The translations under genes were made by a program, and so were the position numbers. The notes under the pieces are model-generated. The model was not told the DNA's origin, did no database searches, and worked only from the letters and a program-made list of their open reading frames with translations. Of a stretch of DNA of 64,000 bases, positions 21,576 through 35,400 are shown piece after piece. The DNA comes from Paraescarpia echinospica. Taxonomy: Eukaryota > Annelida > Polychaeta > Sabellida > Siboglinidae. Location of the stretch: assembly GCA_020002185.1 (NCBI GenBank), contig CM034544.1, positions 34,107,066-34,171,065 of the forward strand, given 5' to 3'. The number at the start of each line of letters is the position of its first letter. Positions within the stretch are counted from its first letter, which is position 1.

Positions 21576-24500
21576 ATGTATATACTGCATTTCATTGCTA
21601 TGAGCCAATTACGTAATACTACCTTAGGTGATGTACAAGATTATGAAACTGGCAATGCTGCAATGCGGAAAATAGATCTCGATTGTAATTTACTCACAAC
21701 AGATAGCTTTGTAAATACTAAATATTATCTTGAGGATGATATAAATGAAGTTATAACAAGAAATAATATCTCTGATGAAGAATTTTCACTTATGCATTTA
21801 AATATCCGTAGCTTGCCAAAGAACATTAGCAAATTGGGTGATTTCTTGTCACTGATCGATAACAGGTTCTCGGTCATCGGTCTAAGCGAAACTTGGTTAC
21901 ATAATGACAATCTTGATCTGTATGAATTGCCAGAGTACAAAAGTATACATTTGACTAGGCCCTCCAAGAAGGGAGGTGGTGTATCCTTATATGTTCGTAA
22001 GTCCCTTGAGTGTACTGAATTATCAGAAATGAGTGTCATAACTGAATATCTGGAATGCGTTTTTATTGAAATCAAGACTCGATCTAAGACATGCAATAAC
22101 AAAACAACTGTAGGTGTTGTCTATCGACCACCTAATACAAACATTACTGCTTTCACAGAACATGTTATCAATATTATACAAACTCTCAAGGTTGATAATA
22201 AACAGTGTTACATAATGGGTGACTTTAACATTAATCTACTTAATTATGGTAGTCACACGGCAACTCAAGATTACATAGATGCAATGTTCCAACAGGCATT
22301 TATACCCCTTATCAGCAAGCCTACTAGAATAACAGCAACAACTGCCACTGTCATCGATAGTATATACAGCAATGATTTAATTGGTGCAAATTATCAATTG
22401 CATGGAATAATATATACAGATATTTCTGACCACCTACCAATATTTTTGCTCACTAAACATACTGATAGCACAAAGGTAGAAATGACAATAGCGACTAGAA
22501 TATATAATGCGCAGACTACTGCAACATTCAAAGAGAGTATAGATAAAATATGCTGGGATGACGTTTATGCATGCAGAGATCCACAAGAATGTTATTCTGT
22601 ATTCATTAATGAGATATTAGTTGCATACAATAATTCATTTCCGTTAGCTAACACAACTATTAGGAAAAGAAAACATAAACCGTGGATTACTATGGGACTC
22701 CGACACTCCATTAGAACTAAAAACAAATTGTATATGTATTACTTGAAAAAACCGACTGTCTTCAATGAAACTAATTATAAAAGATATAGAAATAAAATAA
22801 ATTGTCTTATTACTGTAGCAGAAAGAGAATACTATCGACATGAGCTTCAACAGCACAAGGGTAATTTAAAAAAAACCTGGATAGTCTTAAAGAGTATTAT
22901 AGGAAGGAAGGAAGCATTTTTTATCTAATGACAAATCACTAATTGACGGTAAATTAACAAAACAAAAAAATGCATAGCTGATACATTTAATGAATATTTT
23001 ACAAGTATAGGTCCAGAACTGGCTGATAAAATACCAGTCATATCAGAGAGACCTGATGACTACCTCCAAGGAGTCTATAAAAATTCAATGTATTTGTCGC
23101 CAACCACACCAGATGAGATAAGGGAATTATTAAGAATTTTAAAAACTCTAGTCCTGGATGGGATGGCATAAAACCTATTATTGTCAAACAGGCCTTCTCC
23201 AACCTACTTGATCCTTTAAGTTACATTGTAAATTTATCATTTGATTAAGGATATGTTCCTGATCAACTAAAAATAGCTGATATAGTTCCTGTTTTTAAAA
23301 ATGGCGATACATCATTAATTAATAATTACAGGCCTATTTCTGTCTTGCCTGTATTTTCAAAGGTTTTTGAAAGATTAATGTACAATAGATTAATGAATTA
23401 CATAATGAAACATAACATCTTGTCTAATTCCCAATTTGGATTTAGGAAAGGATATTCTACTGATATGGCTATTTCACTGCTAATTGACAAAATTAGTAAG
23501 GCAATTGATACCAAAGAGCACGTAATTGGGTTATTTCTGGATTTAGCCAAAACCTTTGATACCGTTAATCATAATATATTATTGAGAAAATTAACACATT
23601 ATGGAATCAGAGGAAATATACTCCAATGGATTCGTAACTTTTTAAGTAACAGACAACAACGAGTAAAATTCTATGGAACAAAATCTTCCCTTAAAAACAT
23701 AACATGTGGTGTTCCGCAGGGTTCAATTCTGGGACCTTTACTCTTTCTTATCTATATAAATGATTTATCTACTTTATCTGACACAACGTTTACCATTATG
23801 TTTGCTGATGACACGAGCATCTTTATACAAGGCAACAATATAGATGAAATGGAAAATGTTTTGAACTCTGAAATAAAAAACTATCTTTATGGCTTAACAT
23901 TAATAAACTTTCTTTGAATATACAGAAAACTCACACAGTGACCTTTAGTAATACGATCAGTATAAGAGAGAGGTGTAATAACATTTGCATAGACGGCATA
24001 CAAATTAACACTGTACATGAGATAAAGTTTTTGGGTTTGCTTATAAATAATACATTGAATTGGAGCACACACATTAAATATTATATCAAATAAAATTTCT
24101 AAGAATATTGGTATTATAAAAAAGGTGACAAACAAATTAGATAACAAATCATTGTTAAACCTGTATTACATGTTTATATACCCATATATTACTTATTGTA
24201 ATGTCGTCTGGGGAAGGGCCCCGAATATATACCTTACTAAAATTCATTTACTCCAAAAACGAGTTTTGCGTGTAATAAGTCATGTAGGATTTATTGATCA
24301 TACGCAGCCTTTATTTACATCTTATCAAATAATGAATATTTATGACGTAAATAAATATTTATGCTGTATTCTAATGTACAAGCATAATAGGGGTATGTTG
24401 CCAGATATATATCATGATGTATTTGTCCTGCAAATATCCACACATAAATATAATACAAGACAGGAAGTAACATATAAAATACCATACTGCAAGACTAATT

Positions 24501-24637
24501 GTAGACAACTGTCTTTGGCTTATGTTGGTCCTAAAATCTGGAATACATTTATTACAAATAACTATTTACAATATTGTACATCTATTCATATGTTCAAACA
24601 AAGGACCAAGCGTCTAATTCTAGCAAACATATGCTAA
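21576..24637 (+). pseudogene. LINE ORF2: APE endonuclease plus reverse transcriptase, frameshifted
   Basis: The first open segment (21576-22928, ATG start) carries the APE endonuclease: LMHLNIRSLPKN, IGLSETWLH, GGGVSLYVRKS, GVVYRPPNTN, YIMGDFNINLLN and ISDHLPIFLL. After a frameshift near 22920, the reverse transcriptase continues in 23345-23917 with RPISVLPVFSKVFERLM, FGFRKGYSTDMA, LDLAKTFDTVNH, CGVPQGSILGPLLFLIYIND and FADDTS (codons from 23801). A third segment (24125-24637) holds the C-terminal region (YPYITYCNVVWG, LQKRVLRVI, GPKIWNTF). Catalytic residues are visible, but at least three frame breaks separate the parts. Confidence 0.85.
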
Positions 24638-25095
24638 ATGCTGCTTTAATGTAATTTTGTCATGTTAAGATGTACCCGGTGTTCAGTGTTAGGTACTCGT
24701 ATAATGTTGTCGTGTTAAGATGTACCTGGTGTTCAGTGTTACGGTACTCGTGTAATGTTGTCATGTTAAGATGTACCTGGTGTTCAGTGTTACGGTACTC
24801 GCATAATGATGTCATGTTAAGATGTACCTGATGTTCAGACTTACGGTACTCGTATAATGCATTATTAAATAAATTGTTAGTTTATTATGAAGATGTTTTT
24901 TTTTTTTTTTTTATTTTTTTATTTTTTTTTACACGAATCATAGATTTCATTGCATATATGACATGAATAAGGAACACAAGCAATGTGTTGCTTCGTTCCA
25001 TTTGATACGTAATGTATACATGTTTCATATTACTGCTACATCTGTGCTATACTTAACATTATGTATCAATAAAGATTATTATTATTATTATTATT

Positions 25096-25980
25096 TAAAC
25101 AAAAGAAAAAACTGACCGCACTGTAATGCTATAGGGCGAACTTAGATTACCATACTTTGCAGATGGGAATTTGGTCGCGTTCGCTGACATTTAGCTATGG
25201 CGTTATGTTTATCATACAAATTACTTTTTGTTCTCTGTGAACTTGTGGGATTAACGCTTGTTTCCAATTGTCTTGAGTTTCTCATGCGTATACTTGAATG
25301 TATAATATGGGGTTTCTTGATGTATTCGTTTCTTCTCGGTTTAGTGGATGTATTTGGGCTCTGACATGAACTGTGTATCTGCTTGTATTGTAAAGTTCTC
25401 ATACCACTTCCTGGTGAAATGATTCTTACGTTTATTCTATTTCGTAAAATTGTAGCTTTGTAATAACTAGTGTTTGAACACATTCACAACACTAACATTC
25501 ATAGTGAAAGCCTGACGTGTTTTAAATGGCTTTGATACGATTAACGGAGCATTGGTAATAATAACAAAGACGATTACGGTTTCGTTATGTTAGTTTAGCG
25601 AGCCCTCTTCAGATCATTACTGCAACATCATAAAGCAAACTTCAATATAATTGCATTGTCGAACGTTCAGTGAAAGACTGAGAAGCGTACGTGTTCTCCT
25701 TGTAGTTGTATTATGCGATGTGTGGGCCCCTCCCAAGCCCAACGTTAACAAAAACACGTGCAATTGCGGCTTCTTCGATACGATATTCAAAGGTACGTAT
25801 AGATACGCGGTAACAGCATTATGTCGACTTTGGCGAACAGCTCGATATACCTTTAGTTGTGTGCGACAGTACAATGACTGTAACATTTAAAGCGAATAGG
25901 TATAGAGGACTGTAGAGAGAAGGACCGGTCTCGACCTGTAGTGCAACGATGTCGGCCATATGTGGGAATAAATAAAGGCT
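25096..25980. other. Spacer downstream of the LINE
   Basis: No supported gene. A consensus-like splice donor (TTCAAAG then GTACGT) sits at 25791, after a short plus frame with TCNCGFFDTIFK. That frame has no ATG or clear acceptor, so I do not call an exon. Confidence 0.4.
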
Positions 25981-26214
25981 GAGAGAGAGGTGGTGGAGAG
26001 AGGGAGTGAGCGAGAGAGAGGAGAGGGAGGGAGAGAGGGAGGAAGAGACAGGGAGGGAGAGAGAGAGAGGAATGGTTGGAGAGAGAGAGACAGAGGAGAG
26101 GGAGGAGAGAGAGAGGGGAGAGAGACGGGGGGAAAGAGAGGTGGGGAAGGGAGGGAGAGAGAGAGAGGAAAGAGAGGGAGGGAGGGAGGGAGAGAGAAGG
26201 AGATAGGAGGGAAA

Positions 26215-26294
<80 letters not shown>
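25981..26294. repeat. (GA)n-rich purine tract
   Basis: GAGAGG/GGGA-type repeats grade into about 38 pure GA units at 26217-26294. Frames on both strands (Glu/Arg/Gly or Ser/Leu/Pro) are artefacts. Confidence 0.97.
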
Positions 26295-26297
<3 letters not shown>

Positions 26298-26695
26298 GTA
26301 ACAAAGACATCAGAAATGGATGGATGTATTTTGCATAAATATAAACTAGCCAAATGACAAGACAGCGATGTATTGGGCATGTTGTGCATGAATAACAGCA
26401 TTATTCGAGAAATAGCAAGGTGAGGCTGCCGGTTGACAACAAACGCACGATGGGATGGTAAGGAATAATAATTAGTGTCTTTGAAGGGAGAGACATGGCG
26501 GTAGGTGACAGAGCTTGTGGAAGAGGACGCAATGGATATGGAATCGTGGCGGATGAGAAAACGAGCGTCCACTCTCAACACTGAACAAACAGCTGAAATG
26601 AAATGATATGCTTCATTTATTGCTATAATGTTAAGAACACAAATTAACTGTCAACTTTATTAGTATTATTATAAGTTAAAGATCTACCAATTTTC
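26295..26695. other. Spacer, nothing recognised
   Basis: No gene or repeat family that I can name. Confidence 0.4.
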
Positions 26696-27780
26696 AAAAT
26701 ATAATAATAATAATGATAAACTTTTATCGCACCCAAATCCCCAAGAATCTGAGCTCATACGTGGTGCAACATACAAGAATCGTTGGGCAAAATCGTCAGC
26801 ATGTACAAGCAAGAGTCGTCATTAGAGCAAAGGGCCGCCGAAGGTTAGGGTGGGAATGCAATTTCAAATAAATAAGTCTTCTGTTTTTATAGTCTATAGT
26901 CTCAGATGAGTTTAAAGCGATAGGGAGTTGATTCCAGATTTTGGGCGCAGCTACAGAAAAAGCACGTTTGCTAATATTAAGCTTGGTTTTCGGAACAAAA
27001 AGTCGTTGTGAAACAGATGATCTGATATCGGAAAAATGAAGGAAGCTAAACAAATAGGATGGGTGTTGCGTAGAAGGGATACGATATGTGATAGTGGCTA
27101 ATTTATTTGTATTCGCTACGCAGTTGGAAGCCTATGTAACTGTTTAAGTAGGGGCGGAGATGGTGAGAAACGAGCTGCTTTTAGAACCACACGTGCTAAA
27201 CAATTCTGTACACGTTGGAATTTAGCTAAGTCCTTTTTAACAATATTGTTTAGGAGTGCGCTGCAGTAGTCAAGTTGACTGCTAATTAGATATACTGATA
27301 TTGTATAGACGAATTACCCCGAATTCGACGAAAATCACATATATGGTATAAACAGGATTTACATACTTGAGAAATGTTCTGGTGAAAGCTGAAATCACTG
27401 TCAAAGATAACACCTAGATTACGAACAGAATCTGATGACGATGTATCATTACCAACCAGCTTAACTGGAAAGTAGTTCACGACCTTGTTTCGTTGTTGTT
27501 TTGTGCCAATAATAATTAGATCAGTTTTATATGAATTTAGCTTCAATTTAATTGCTTCCATCCACGGCAAGATGTCAGTGAGAAAGTCATTTAAATTTGA
27601 TGGAGATTTCTGTGCATTAGTTGGTGAAAGTGATAACCGTAACAACAGAAAAGTTGTACCGCTGCTGTGTCTGGCTGCTCCTGGAAATATCATAAATTTT
27701 CGATGTAACAGATTAGTTGTTATTATAAATATTGTGCAGTACTCTTCATTGACAATCAAGGATTCTCTGCGGAACACTTG
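26696..27780 (-). mobile_element. 5'-truncated CR1/L2-like LINE, minus strand
   Basis: Minus-strand frames read LPWMEAIKLKLNSYKTDLII, SVRNLGVIFDSDFSF and SCLYHICDFRRIRG (27286-27777), then KTKLNISKRAFSVAAPKIWN and QLPIALNSSETI (26796-27053). These are the post-catalytic parts of LINE reverse transcriptase. The 3' end lies at the ATAATAATAATAATG motif near 26700. The catalytic domain is absent, as expected of 5' truncation. Confidence 0.75.
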
Positions 27781-27844
27781 TTAGTGATTTTAGTGCGTTT
27801 TTATCTTCAATTGTAATATAATTTTATCTGGACTTTTAACCTGA

Positions 27845-30800
27845 GGTGTGGCCGACGGAAGCACCTGAGCGGAACGGCAACCGGTTTATCGGCTGCCTGG
27901 ACCCGTGTTCTATCTACTGGAGCATGGCGTTGTCACGATCGTTGCTGCTCTGACTAAGACAATGCTGGCAGCCGGCTACCTATCCATGGAAAACAACGAT
28001 AGCTGCACTCAATCTGCGCCGACTACCGACCGACCAGACGCGGGACAAAGGCCGGGATGAGAAGACGATCCCAGAAAATAACAAAGGTGCCAAGCATGTG
28101 GCACTTGGCTGGTGCGGCCAGCCATGTCACGGGTGAGGTGAGCCATGTATACAAACAATCAGGAGTGAACATGTCAAACATAATACAATGTGCGACACCG
28201 CCGTCTTATCCGAATCTGTCTGTAAGGTGAACAATTCGGTTCAGACCACCCTGGCACTGATGACCATCAGATCAGTTTGCAACAAAGCCGAAGCCATTTG
28301 TGATTACATCAGTGAATGCGATTTTGATATAATTTGTATGACTGAGACATGGCTCTCAGAAAACGATGCTGCTTCCACATATGTCGTTACTCCCAACGGA
28401 TACAATTTCCGCCATCTTCCACGGAGTGACCGACGAGGCGGCGGAGTTGGGGTAATGTTTAAGACGTCATACCAGCTGTGCTCAATGACGCCAATACCTG
28501 CCCAGTCGTTTGAGGGTATCGAAGTAGTATTGCATCATGTTCGCGCAGCGTTGGTCATACGAGTGTTAACGATATATTGACCACCTTCATCTACCCGGAA
28601 GTCTACGCCATTCCGTTTATTCATCGATGAATTCAGTCGTGTTCTGGAACATGCAACCACACTGCAGACCCAATGTGTTATTGTCGGTGAGTTCAACGTG
28701 CATTACGGCGATGATCGTGCCAGCGATGCCCGCGATCTTACTGAACTTCTCCGTGAGACTGATTTCCAACAGCACGTAACTGAACCGACCCACGTGATAA
28801 CACGAAACACGCCCGATTGTATCGTATCTGCCGCATCAGTTGAAACTCTGTTAACTGACCATCATGTGATCAAATGTGACCTTGTAACGGTCAAGCCGAG
28901 ACAGCCGAGAAAAATATCAGCTACAGGAAATACGCGGCAATAAACAATGCTGAGTTTGTCGCAGACCTGACAACATCGCGACTGCTAACTGACCCTATAA
29001 ACAGCATTGATGAACTGTATCTTCAATACAACACCACTATCGCAGATTTGATCAACACGCATGCACCGCTCACTAGCCGTGTTATCACCATCCGCCCCAA
29101 GACACCCTGGTACAACAGTGAGCTGTCAGATGCGAAACGCAAACTTCGGCGAGCAGAGCGGCGGTGGCGAGAGACGCGGCTAGTTGTGCATAGAGACATT
29201 TTTACAACTATGCGAGACCTCTACAGAAAACAACTGATGACGGCAAAGTCCGCGTTTTACTGTCAGAAAATACAAGAGTCTGCCCGTGACACGAAAGCTA
29301 TGTACCGTGTTACGAATTACATCACCGGACGCAAACAACTACCAATGCTTCCCGATTGCAACGGCTCGCATGAGGATTTGGCGGAACGTTTTCTTGTATA
29401 TTTCTTCGATAAGATTACGAAGATCCGCCATACACTGAATCACCGTGACACGCCACCACCGTTACTGCCAATCGACAGCAATCACCACTACCGTTGTACT
29501 TTGTCAGCATTTACACCGACAACAGCCACAGCTATCGTTCGACTCATGAACAAATGCCCTTTCTCGACCCTTGGCCGACAGCACCGTCGAAGACAAACGT
29601 CTATATCATCGCACCAATTCTGGCGAGTATCATCAATCTGTCACTGGAATCTGCGACGGTACCATCTGAAATGAAACATGCGCTGGTCACGCCACTGCTC
29701 AAGAAGACTGGTCTTGATGCAAATGACATTACGAACTACCGCCCTATATCCAATCTCAGCTTTGTGTCAAAGTTATTGGATAGGCATGTCGCGGCTGACC
29801 TTCGCCGCTACATTGACGAAAATAAACTGCTTGACCCGTTCCAGAGTGCGTATCGTCCGCACCACAGCACCGAAACAGCACTCGTGCGTATTCACGACGA
29901 TATCATACAGGCACTCGACTGTCGAAAAGGAGTAATACTCGTCATTATTGATCTTACTGCTGCTTTCGACACTGTGGACCATGCTATACTACTCGGGCAA
30001 ATGAAATCCATCGGCATCCGTGACTCGGCGTTGGCGTGGGTGGCATCTTACTTTACCGGACAGAACGCTGGAGATAAAAATCGGCTATGCCATTTCTCGC
30101 CGGCAACTGTTGAGGTATGGTGTGCCTCAGGGATCGGTTCTTGGTCCCTTACTGTTCACAATATACTGTATGCCAATCACTGCCATATTCGCTAAACACC
30201 GCTTGAAATACCACATGTACGCCGATGACACTCAACTGTATGTTGATTTCCCACGGGCTCAGCCCTGTGACGCAGACAATGCTATCCGCCGTATCGAACA
30301 ATGCACCATCGACATAAAACGTTGGATGGCGAACCACCAACTGTTACTAAATGAGGCAAAGACCGAAACAATTGTCTTCTACGCACTTAACACCAAAGCG
30401 CCTCCTGCGATTACGAGAGTCGACGTGTGTGGGTGTGACATAACGCCTCAGCCGACCGTACGAGACATCGGCGTTTTCTTGGACAGTGGGCTGGATATGT
30501 CAGTGCAAGTTGCTCGTACGTGCCAGGCGGCATATTTCCAGCTGCACAACATCGCCAAGATACGACATTGCTTGACCGTTGATGCATGTAAAACCATCGT
30601 TCATGCTCTAGTGACCTCAAAGCTGGACTACGGTAATGCGGTGTTGTTTGGCATCAACGAGCGATTGCTACAAAAATTGCAACGGGTGCAAAATTCAGCG
30701 GCGCGTGTAGTAACGCAGCAACGACGCCGAGATCACCTCCACATCACGCCTGTGTTGATCGCACTACACTGGTTGCTCATTCGATGGCGTGTAATATACA

Positions 30801-31090
30801 AAATACTGGGGTTGACTTTCCGAGCGATGCACGACTTCGCGCCCCAATACATCGATGACATGATTGTTGAATACACGCCAGGCGGCCAGCTTCGCTCCGC
30901 CGGAAGCCGACTCCTGAGAGTACCCCGCCACAATTTAGAACGATATGGTTTTTCAGTGGTCGGATGGTTTTTCAGTGACGGCACCGCGCCTGTGGAATAA
31001 TCTGCCGGACTGTCTGCGCCCTTGAACTTGTTAAGTCACATTTGAAAACATATCTTTTTAAAGCCGCATTTGTCTACTACTTGTAGTATG
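27845..31090 (+). mobile_element. L2/CR1-like LINE, nearly complete but degraded
   Basis: A GC-rich 5' segment (27845-28190) precedes an ORF2 broken into at least four pieces. It ends with a short AT-rich tail after 31050. It lies head to head with the minus-strand LINE at 26696-27780. Confidence 0.8.
28188..31000 (+). pseudogene. LINE ORF2 (endonuclease and reverse transcriptase), multiply frameshifted
   Basis: Endonuclease: IICMTETWLSEND and RRGGGVGVMFK (28188-28580), then LLTDHHVIKCDL (28698-28943); the GDFN motif is altered to GEFNVHYG near 28685. Linker: TPWYNSELSDAKRKLRRAER (29048 on). Reverse transcriptase: NYRPISNLSFVSKLLDRHVA, STETALVRIHDDI and IDLTAAFDTVDHAI (29494-30060). After a frameshift near 30062 come YGVPQGSVLGPLLFTIY and YADDTQLYVDF (YADD codons 30218-30229), followed by KTETIVF, IGVFLDSGLDMS and LQRVQNSAARV. 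The catalytic YADD is intact but the frame is not. Confidence 0.85.
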
Positions 31091-32170
31091 TACTATATTG
31101 CATTTATTTTAATCATAATAATATGGTCTTTTTTCGATATTATTTTATTATCTTATTTTATTATTAATTATTGACTTATCCTGTTTTATTATTAATTTAT
31201 TAGTTTACTTTACAATTAATTTATTATGGATAAGTTACGCTTATACATTACGAATTTTAGAAGCCTTACGTTTTCTACATAATAATTTACGTATCTTACG
31301 TAATATATTTACCATGTAAGCTCAAACAATTGTATATTTATATTGTAACAACGTTGTATTTGTATGCGCCTCTGAGCAGAATTATGGCTCGACTAAGGGA
31401 TGTAGTGTATAAGCTAAACAAAACAGGGCGAAGGACAGGGCACCAAATGGAATATGTTCAGGACAGTGAGCCAGATATATTAATACTTTGGTATATGTCT
31501 GAAAAATATTAAATTAACCACTGAACAGCTGTGCTAGAAGATCTGATAGATCTAGTAAGGTCAGAACAGTCAATTTGCTATTATCCATATTGCATACAAT
31601 GTCATTGTGTATTTTAAGAAGAGCCGTCTCAGTTAATGAAATTACTTATATGCAGATTGTAGATAATGTCATAAGAGCTGTGAAAAAAATGTTCATGGAG
31701 TCGATTTACATCATACGCATATTTGGTATAGGGCGACGGACCCTTTTTGATCGTCGTCATCAATGGACCGTCGAATAATTACGACTATCGTGGACGCATT
31801 TTCGTTGAGTCGTTTTTATCACAGTAGATATTGTACATGTTCAATTTTGTGCGACGATTAGTGGACGACAATTTTGCTTCGTGGTACAATGTGCGGTACT
31901 CTACAACGATCGCCAACAGGCCGGCGTTTTGGCATGTGACGTGCAGCCGTGCAAAACATAACGTTTTTCCAGTTGCATGACACATACCAGGAATTTACCA
32001 ATTGAATTAAAGATGTGCAGTACACAGTTAATTTAAGTGACAAAAACCTTTGTCCATACATTTCACAATTTAAATCCGATGCAATTGTGGTTAGAATATG
32101 TATATAATAAATCAATGACACAAAGCGACCAGTTGAACATACTTCGGTGATAGATAAGAACATCTGCTGC
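31091..32170. other. AT-rich spacer
   Basis: Contains TTATTATTAATTTATT-rich sequence (31130-31220), possibly the degraded LINE tail. No gene is recognised. Confidence 0.4.
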
Positions 32171-32172
32171 TT

Positions 32173-32307
32173 TCAGGCATCGTAGAATTCCTCGTTAATG
32201 TAGCCGAATATCCCCAACATCTCTGATAGTGGGGCACCAGCGAGGAGAGAAAGAGCGCCACCATCGGTGTTCGTGATTTCCAGATCATCAACGTTGCCTT
32301 GGTGACA
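32173..32307 (-). CDS. Candidate terminal exon, faintly pirin-like
   Basis: On the minus strand a CTACTTCAG acceptor is followed by an open frame of 44 codons ending in TGA: CHQGNVDDLEITNTDGGALS, then LLAGAPLSEMLGIFGYINEE and FYDA. The composition is that of real protein. The LLAGAPLSE stretch recalls the (L/I)AGEPLxEP segment near the C-terminus of pirin-family cupin proteins, but this is only a short resemblance. No upstream partner exon was found on the minus strand, because the next 2.3 kb in that direction is LINE sequence. Confidence 0.35.
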   Translation of the reverse strand, partial: CHQGNVDDLEITNTDGGALSLLAGAPLSEMLGIFGYINEEFYDA

Positions 32308-32449
32308 CTGAAGTAGACATATGGCAAAATACAACATGCTCTCAGAGTAGTTGAAAGTATACATCAAATTTCTTCACCAACAAATCTGAACTGAAATATA
32401 TTATGTTAGATGGCTGGAAAGTAATGCAGCAGAAATTCGAAACTCCCAA

Positions 32450-35400
32450 ACAACACATTACATTCCGCGGGTAAAACTGCTTTCCAATATCTGTAGCAAC
32501 ACGCTTAGCACATGTACACAACGATATAAATGATATAACGTTGACTTTTCTTGATAAGTAATACGTTTATAAAAGTGGTTGCTGTCTATCGCCACCATTT
32601 TAATCCTTCTAAACACTTCTGTATCATTTACAAATTTCAACACCTTGCTTATTATATCATTATCCAAATCTTTGACATATATTAAGAATAATATAGGTCC
32701 CACAGTACTGATCCTTGTGGTACCCCACTCAAAACTGATTTCCAGTTTGAAGCCTCCACATCAACTACTACCCGTTGTGTTCTGTCAATCAGCTATTTTT
32801 CTATCCAGTTAACTATACAAGTTCCTATGCCATGGGCCTTTAGTTTAAGCAGTAATCGTTGATGTGACAGTTTATCGAAAGCTTTTTGAATATCTAAGTA
32901 GATGATATCTACTGGTGATCCCTCATCTACCCACTTAGTGGTATCTTTCAAAAAACATAACATATTCGTTAAGCATGACCTCGCTTTTAGAAACACATGT
33001 TGATATGAGTTTATCAAGTTATGTTTAACAAGAAAATCTACATGTGTTAACTGGCTGTCCAGAAACTCAGCACTGAAATGGTTAATTAGTCTTTCTAATA
33101 ATTTGCACATCACCGATGGTAAACTCACTGGTCTAACGTTTTGACTTGTTCAAAATAAAATAACGGTATCATGTTTGCTTCTGTAAATGAATGGAACAGA
33201 TTACCTGCTGATTGTGTGGATGCTAGTAGCGTGAATATGTTTAAAAATAAAATCGACACATACCTCAGACGGGCGGGATACACATAGATAAAAGGGTCGG
33301 ACTCTCGATAAGCCAAAGGGCTTCCTTGTCCACCTGCCACCTAGAGTTAATTCTCTGGGTGGCAATCTTGTTAAATCTTGTTAAATCTTTCCATTCTAAA
33401 GGAACCACTCCCACTTCTAATGACAAATTAAAAATTGCTGCAAGCGATATGCTAATTTGTTCTACAAGTTCCAATAGTAGTTCGGGCGGAATTACATCCA
33501 CTCCAGGTGATTTATTATCCTTCGTAGCCCTTATTTTCTTAGCTACCATTTCCGGGGTTACAATTAACTGTCATAAATAGTCTCATTATGCCCCTTGAAC
33601 TTAGCCTCTAGTACTGGGATTGAACTAATAATTTCCTTGGTTAACATCGAACTAAAATACTCATGCAGGTCTTCTGCCATTTAGAATCATTCTGGTATTA
33701 TATTTCCAGCAATATCTTCTAGAGGACCGACCTTATCCTGAACTTTCTGTTTGCTTAGAACATACGCATAAAAACTCTTGCTGTCATGTTTTATATTACA
33801 AGCTACTTTTGTTCATAGCTTCTCTTTGAATTTTGAATTTCAGCTGTAGCTTGGTTAAGTGCCTCTTTATAATTATAAATGTTGTAGTTATCAACATTTC
33901 CAGTACGTCTACAGTACTTCCACATGTTAATTTTTGTACTTAATTTTTGTAATAGCTTCTTTCGATAAGTGTTTCTTTTGGACCGTTTCCCTTGTTTTTC
34001 AAGGGAACAAATTTATCGACAATGCACTCAATTTCACTCTTTAAGATATTTCAGCATTCACTGTATTATTCCAGTCTATCTTTGCTAAATATTTCCTCAT
34101 GTCCTGATATCTTCCTTTGTGGAACTTTCTCCTGCACTGCTTTTTACTATTCTTTTCTAATTTTACTTTGATGGTCAAATGTATGTGGTTGTGATCACTA
34201 CTCCCCATTGGCTCATATCTTAATGTTATCAACTAATTCATTCTGTGAGGACAACACTATGTCTAACACACTCTCACCACTGGTTGGTTCTACCACATGT
34301 TGAGAAAGGAAACTATCTTGTACTAAAACTAGAAACTGGTGGTCCCTACACTCTGCAGAGATTTCCATTGTATATGCCCATGGTTAAACTTCCCCATAAT
34401 AGTAGAGTGCCGTTTGCTCACTCCTTTTGTAGCGTGTTGTCCTTTTTTATTATCTTCTATGCTTAGGATTGGACTTTGATAAACTAACCCAACCGTTAAC
34501 GTTGAGATTCGTATTCCTATGTTACACCAAATAGCTTCATCGCAATCTGTTTTTCTTTATAATGTTATTTCCTACGCCTGGATAGATTCTTTAATATATA
34601 AAATAACTCCACCTCTCCTTCTTCCTATTCTATCTTTCCTAAATATTACATAGCATGTTCATTACATATTCCCTATTCGGCATCTGATATATCGGTGGTG
34701 GCCCGTGATTCAGTTATACCTATTATGTGAGGGCCAATATCTTCTACCATAATGTTTAGTTCACTTCTTTTGTTTACTATCCTCCTCGCTTTAAAAAAAC
34801 ACATTTATATCCAGCTTCAGAACAGTTTTACAGAAGGTTCTTTGCTGATCTATTTGTGCTGTCTATATCTATGCCTTCAGTTTCAGGCTTGTCTGTGCGT
34901 CCACCTGCGAATCTTGTTTCAATAGTTGCAAAATGTCCCACTGTCAACAGATCGCAGCAGGTTCTTTAAGAAAACTGCTGCCCCTTTTCCATTTAGATGG
35001 AGGCCATCTCGTGTACACATCTTCCCTCCCAACAAATCTGTGAGTCCCACCCCTCTCCTGCACACATCTGCTCAACTAGTGCGTTGTTCGCCATCATCTT
35101 GTAGTTTCTATATGTGCCCCCCTTCCCCCCATTACTGGCAACATTCCTGATAGAATGATCTGTTCAACTCTTGTCTTCTTTAGCTTCCTCACTAACTCTC
35201 TGTACTTCTATACTATACCAGATGTTCCCTCCCTGTCTGCATTATTTGTTCCTACGTGTACTAGTGTAGACCCTCCCTTGCCATGCCCCAATGCATTCTC
35301 TATCCTTTCAGTCACATGTTCTATCCTAGCCCTCGGTAGACAAACAATGATGTCCTCCCCCTCGCTTAGTATCTTATCTGTCTTTTAGAATAGAGTCGCC

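Larger units (their letters stand above)
20936..25095 (+). mobile_element. Nearly full-length CR1/Jockey-type LINE
   Basis: In order: a gag-like ORF1 C-terminus (to 21266), an ORF2 with APE endonuclease and reverse transcriptase (21576-24637), a 3' UTR with four copies of a ~50-bp repeat (TGTTAAGATGTACCTGGTG..., 24660-24850), and AATAAAGATTATTATTATTA ending at about 25095. The simple ATT tail is typical of CR1/L2-like LINE ends. Several frameshifts and stops show it is inactive. The 5' end is truncated or unclear. Confidence 0.8.

Noticed and set aside
25651..25890. Apparent secreted peptide (VRVLLVVVLCDVWA then Cys-rich end)
   Set aside because: The frame begins at TTG after an in-frame stop with no ATG, and no credible acceptor was found; only the GTACGT donor at 25791 is notable.
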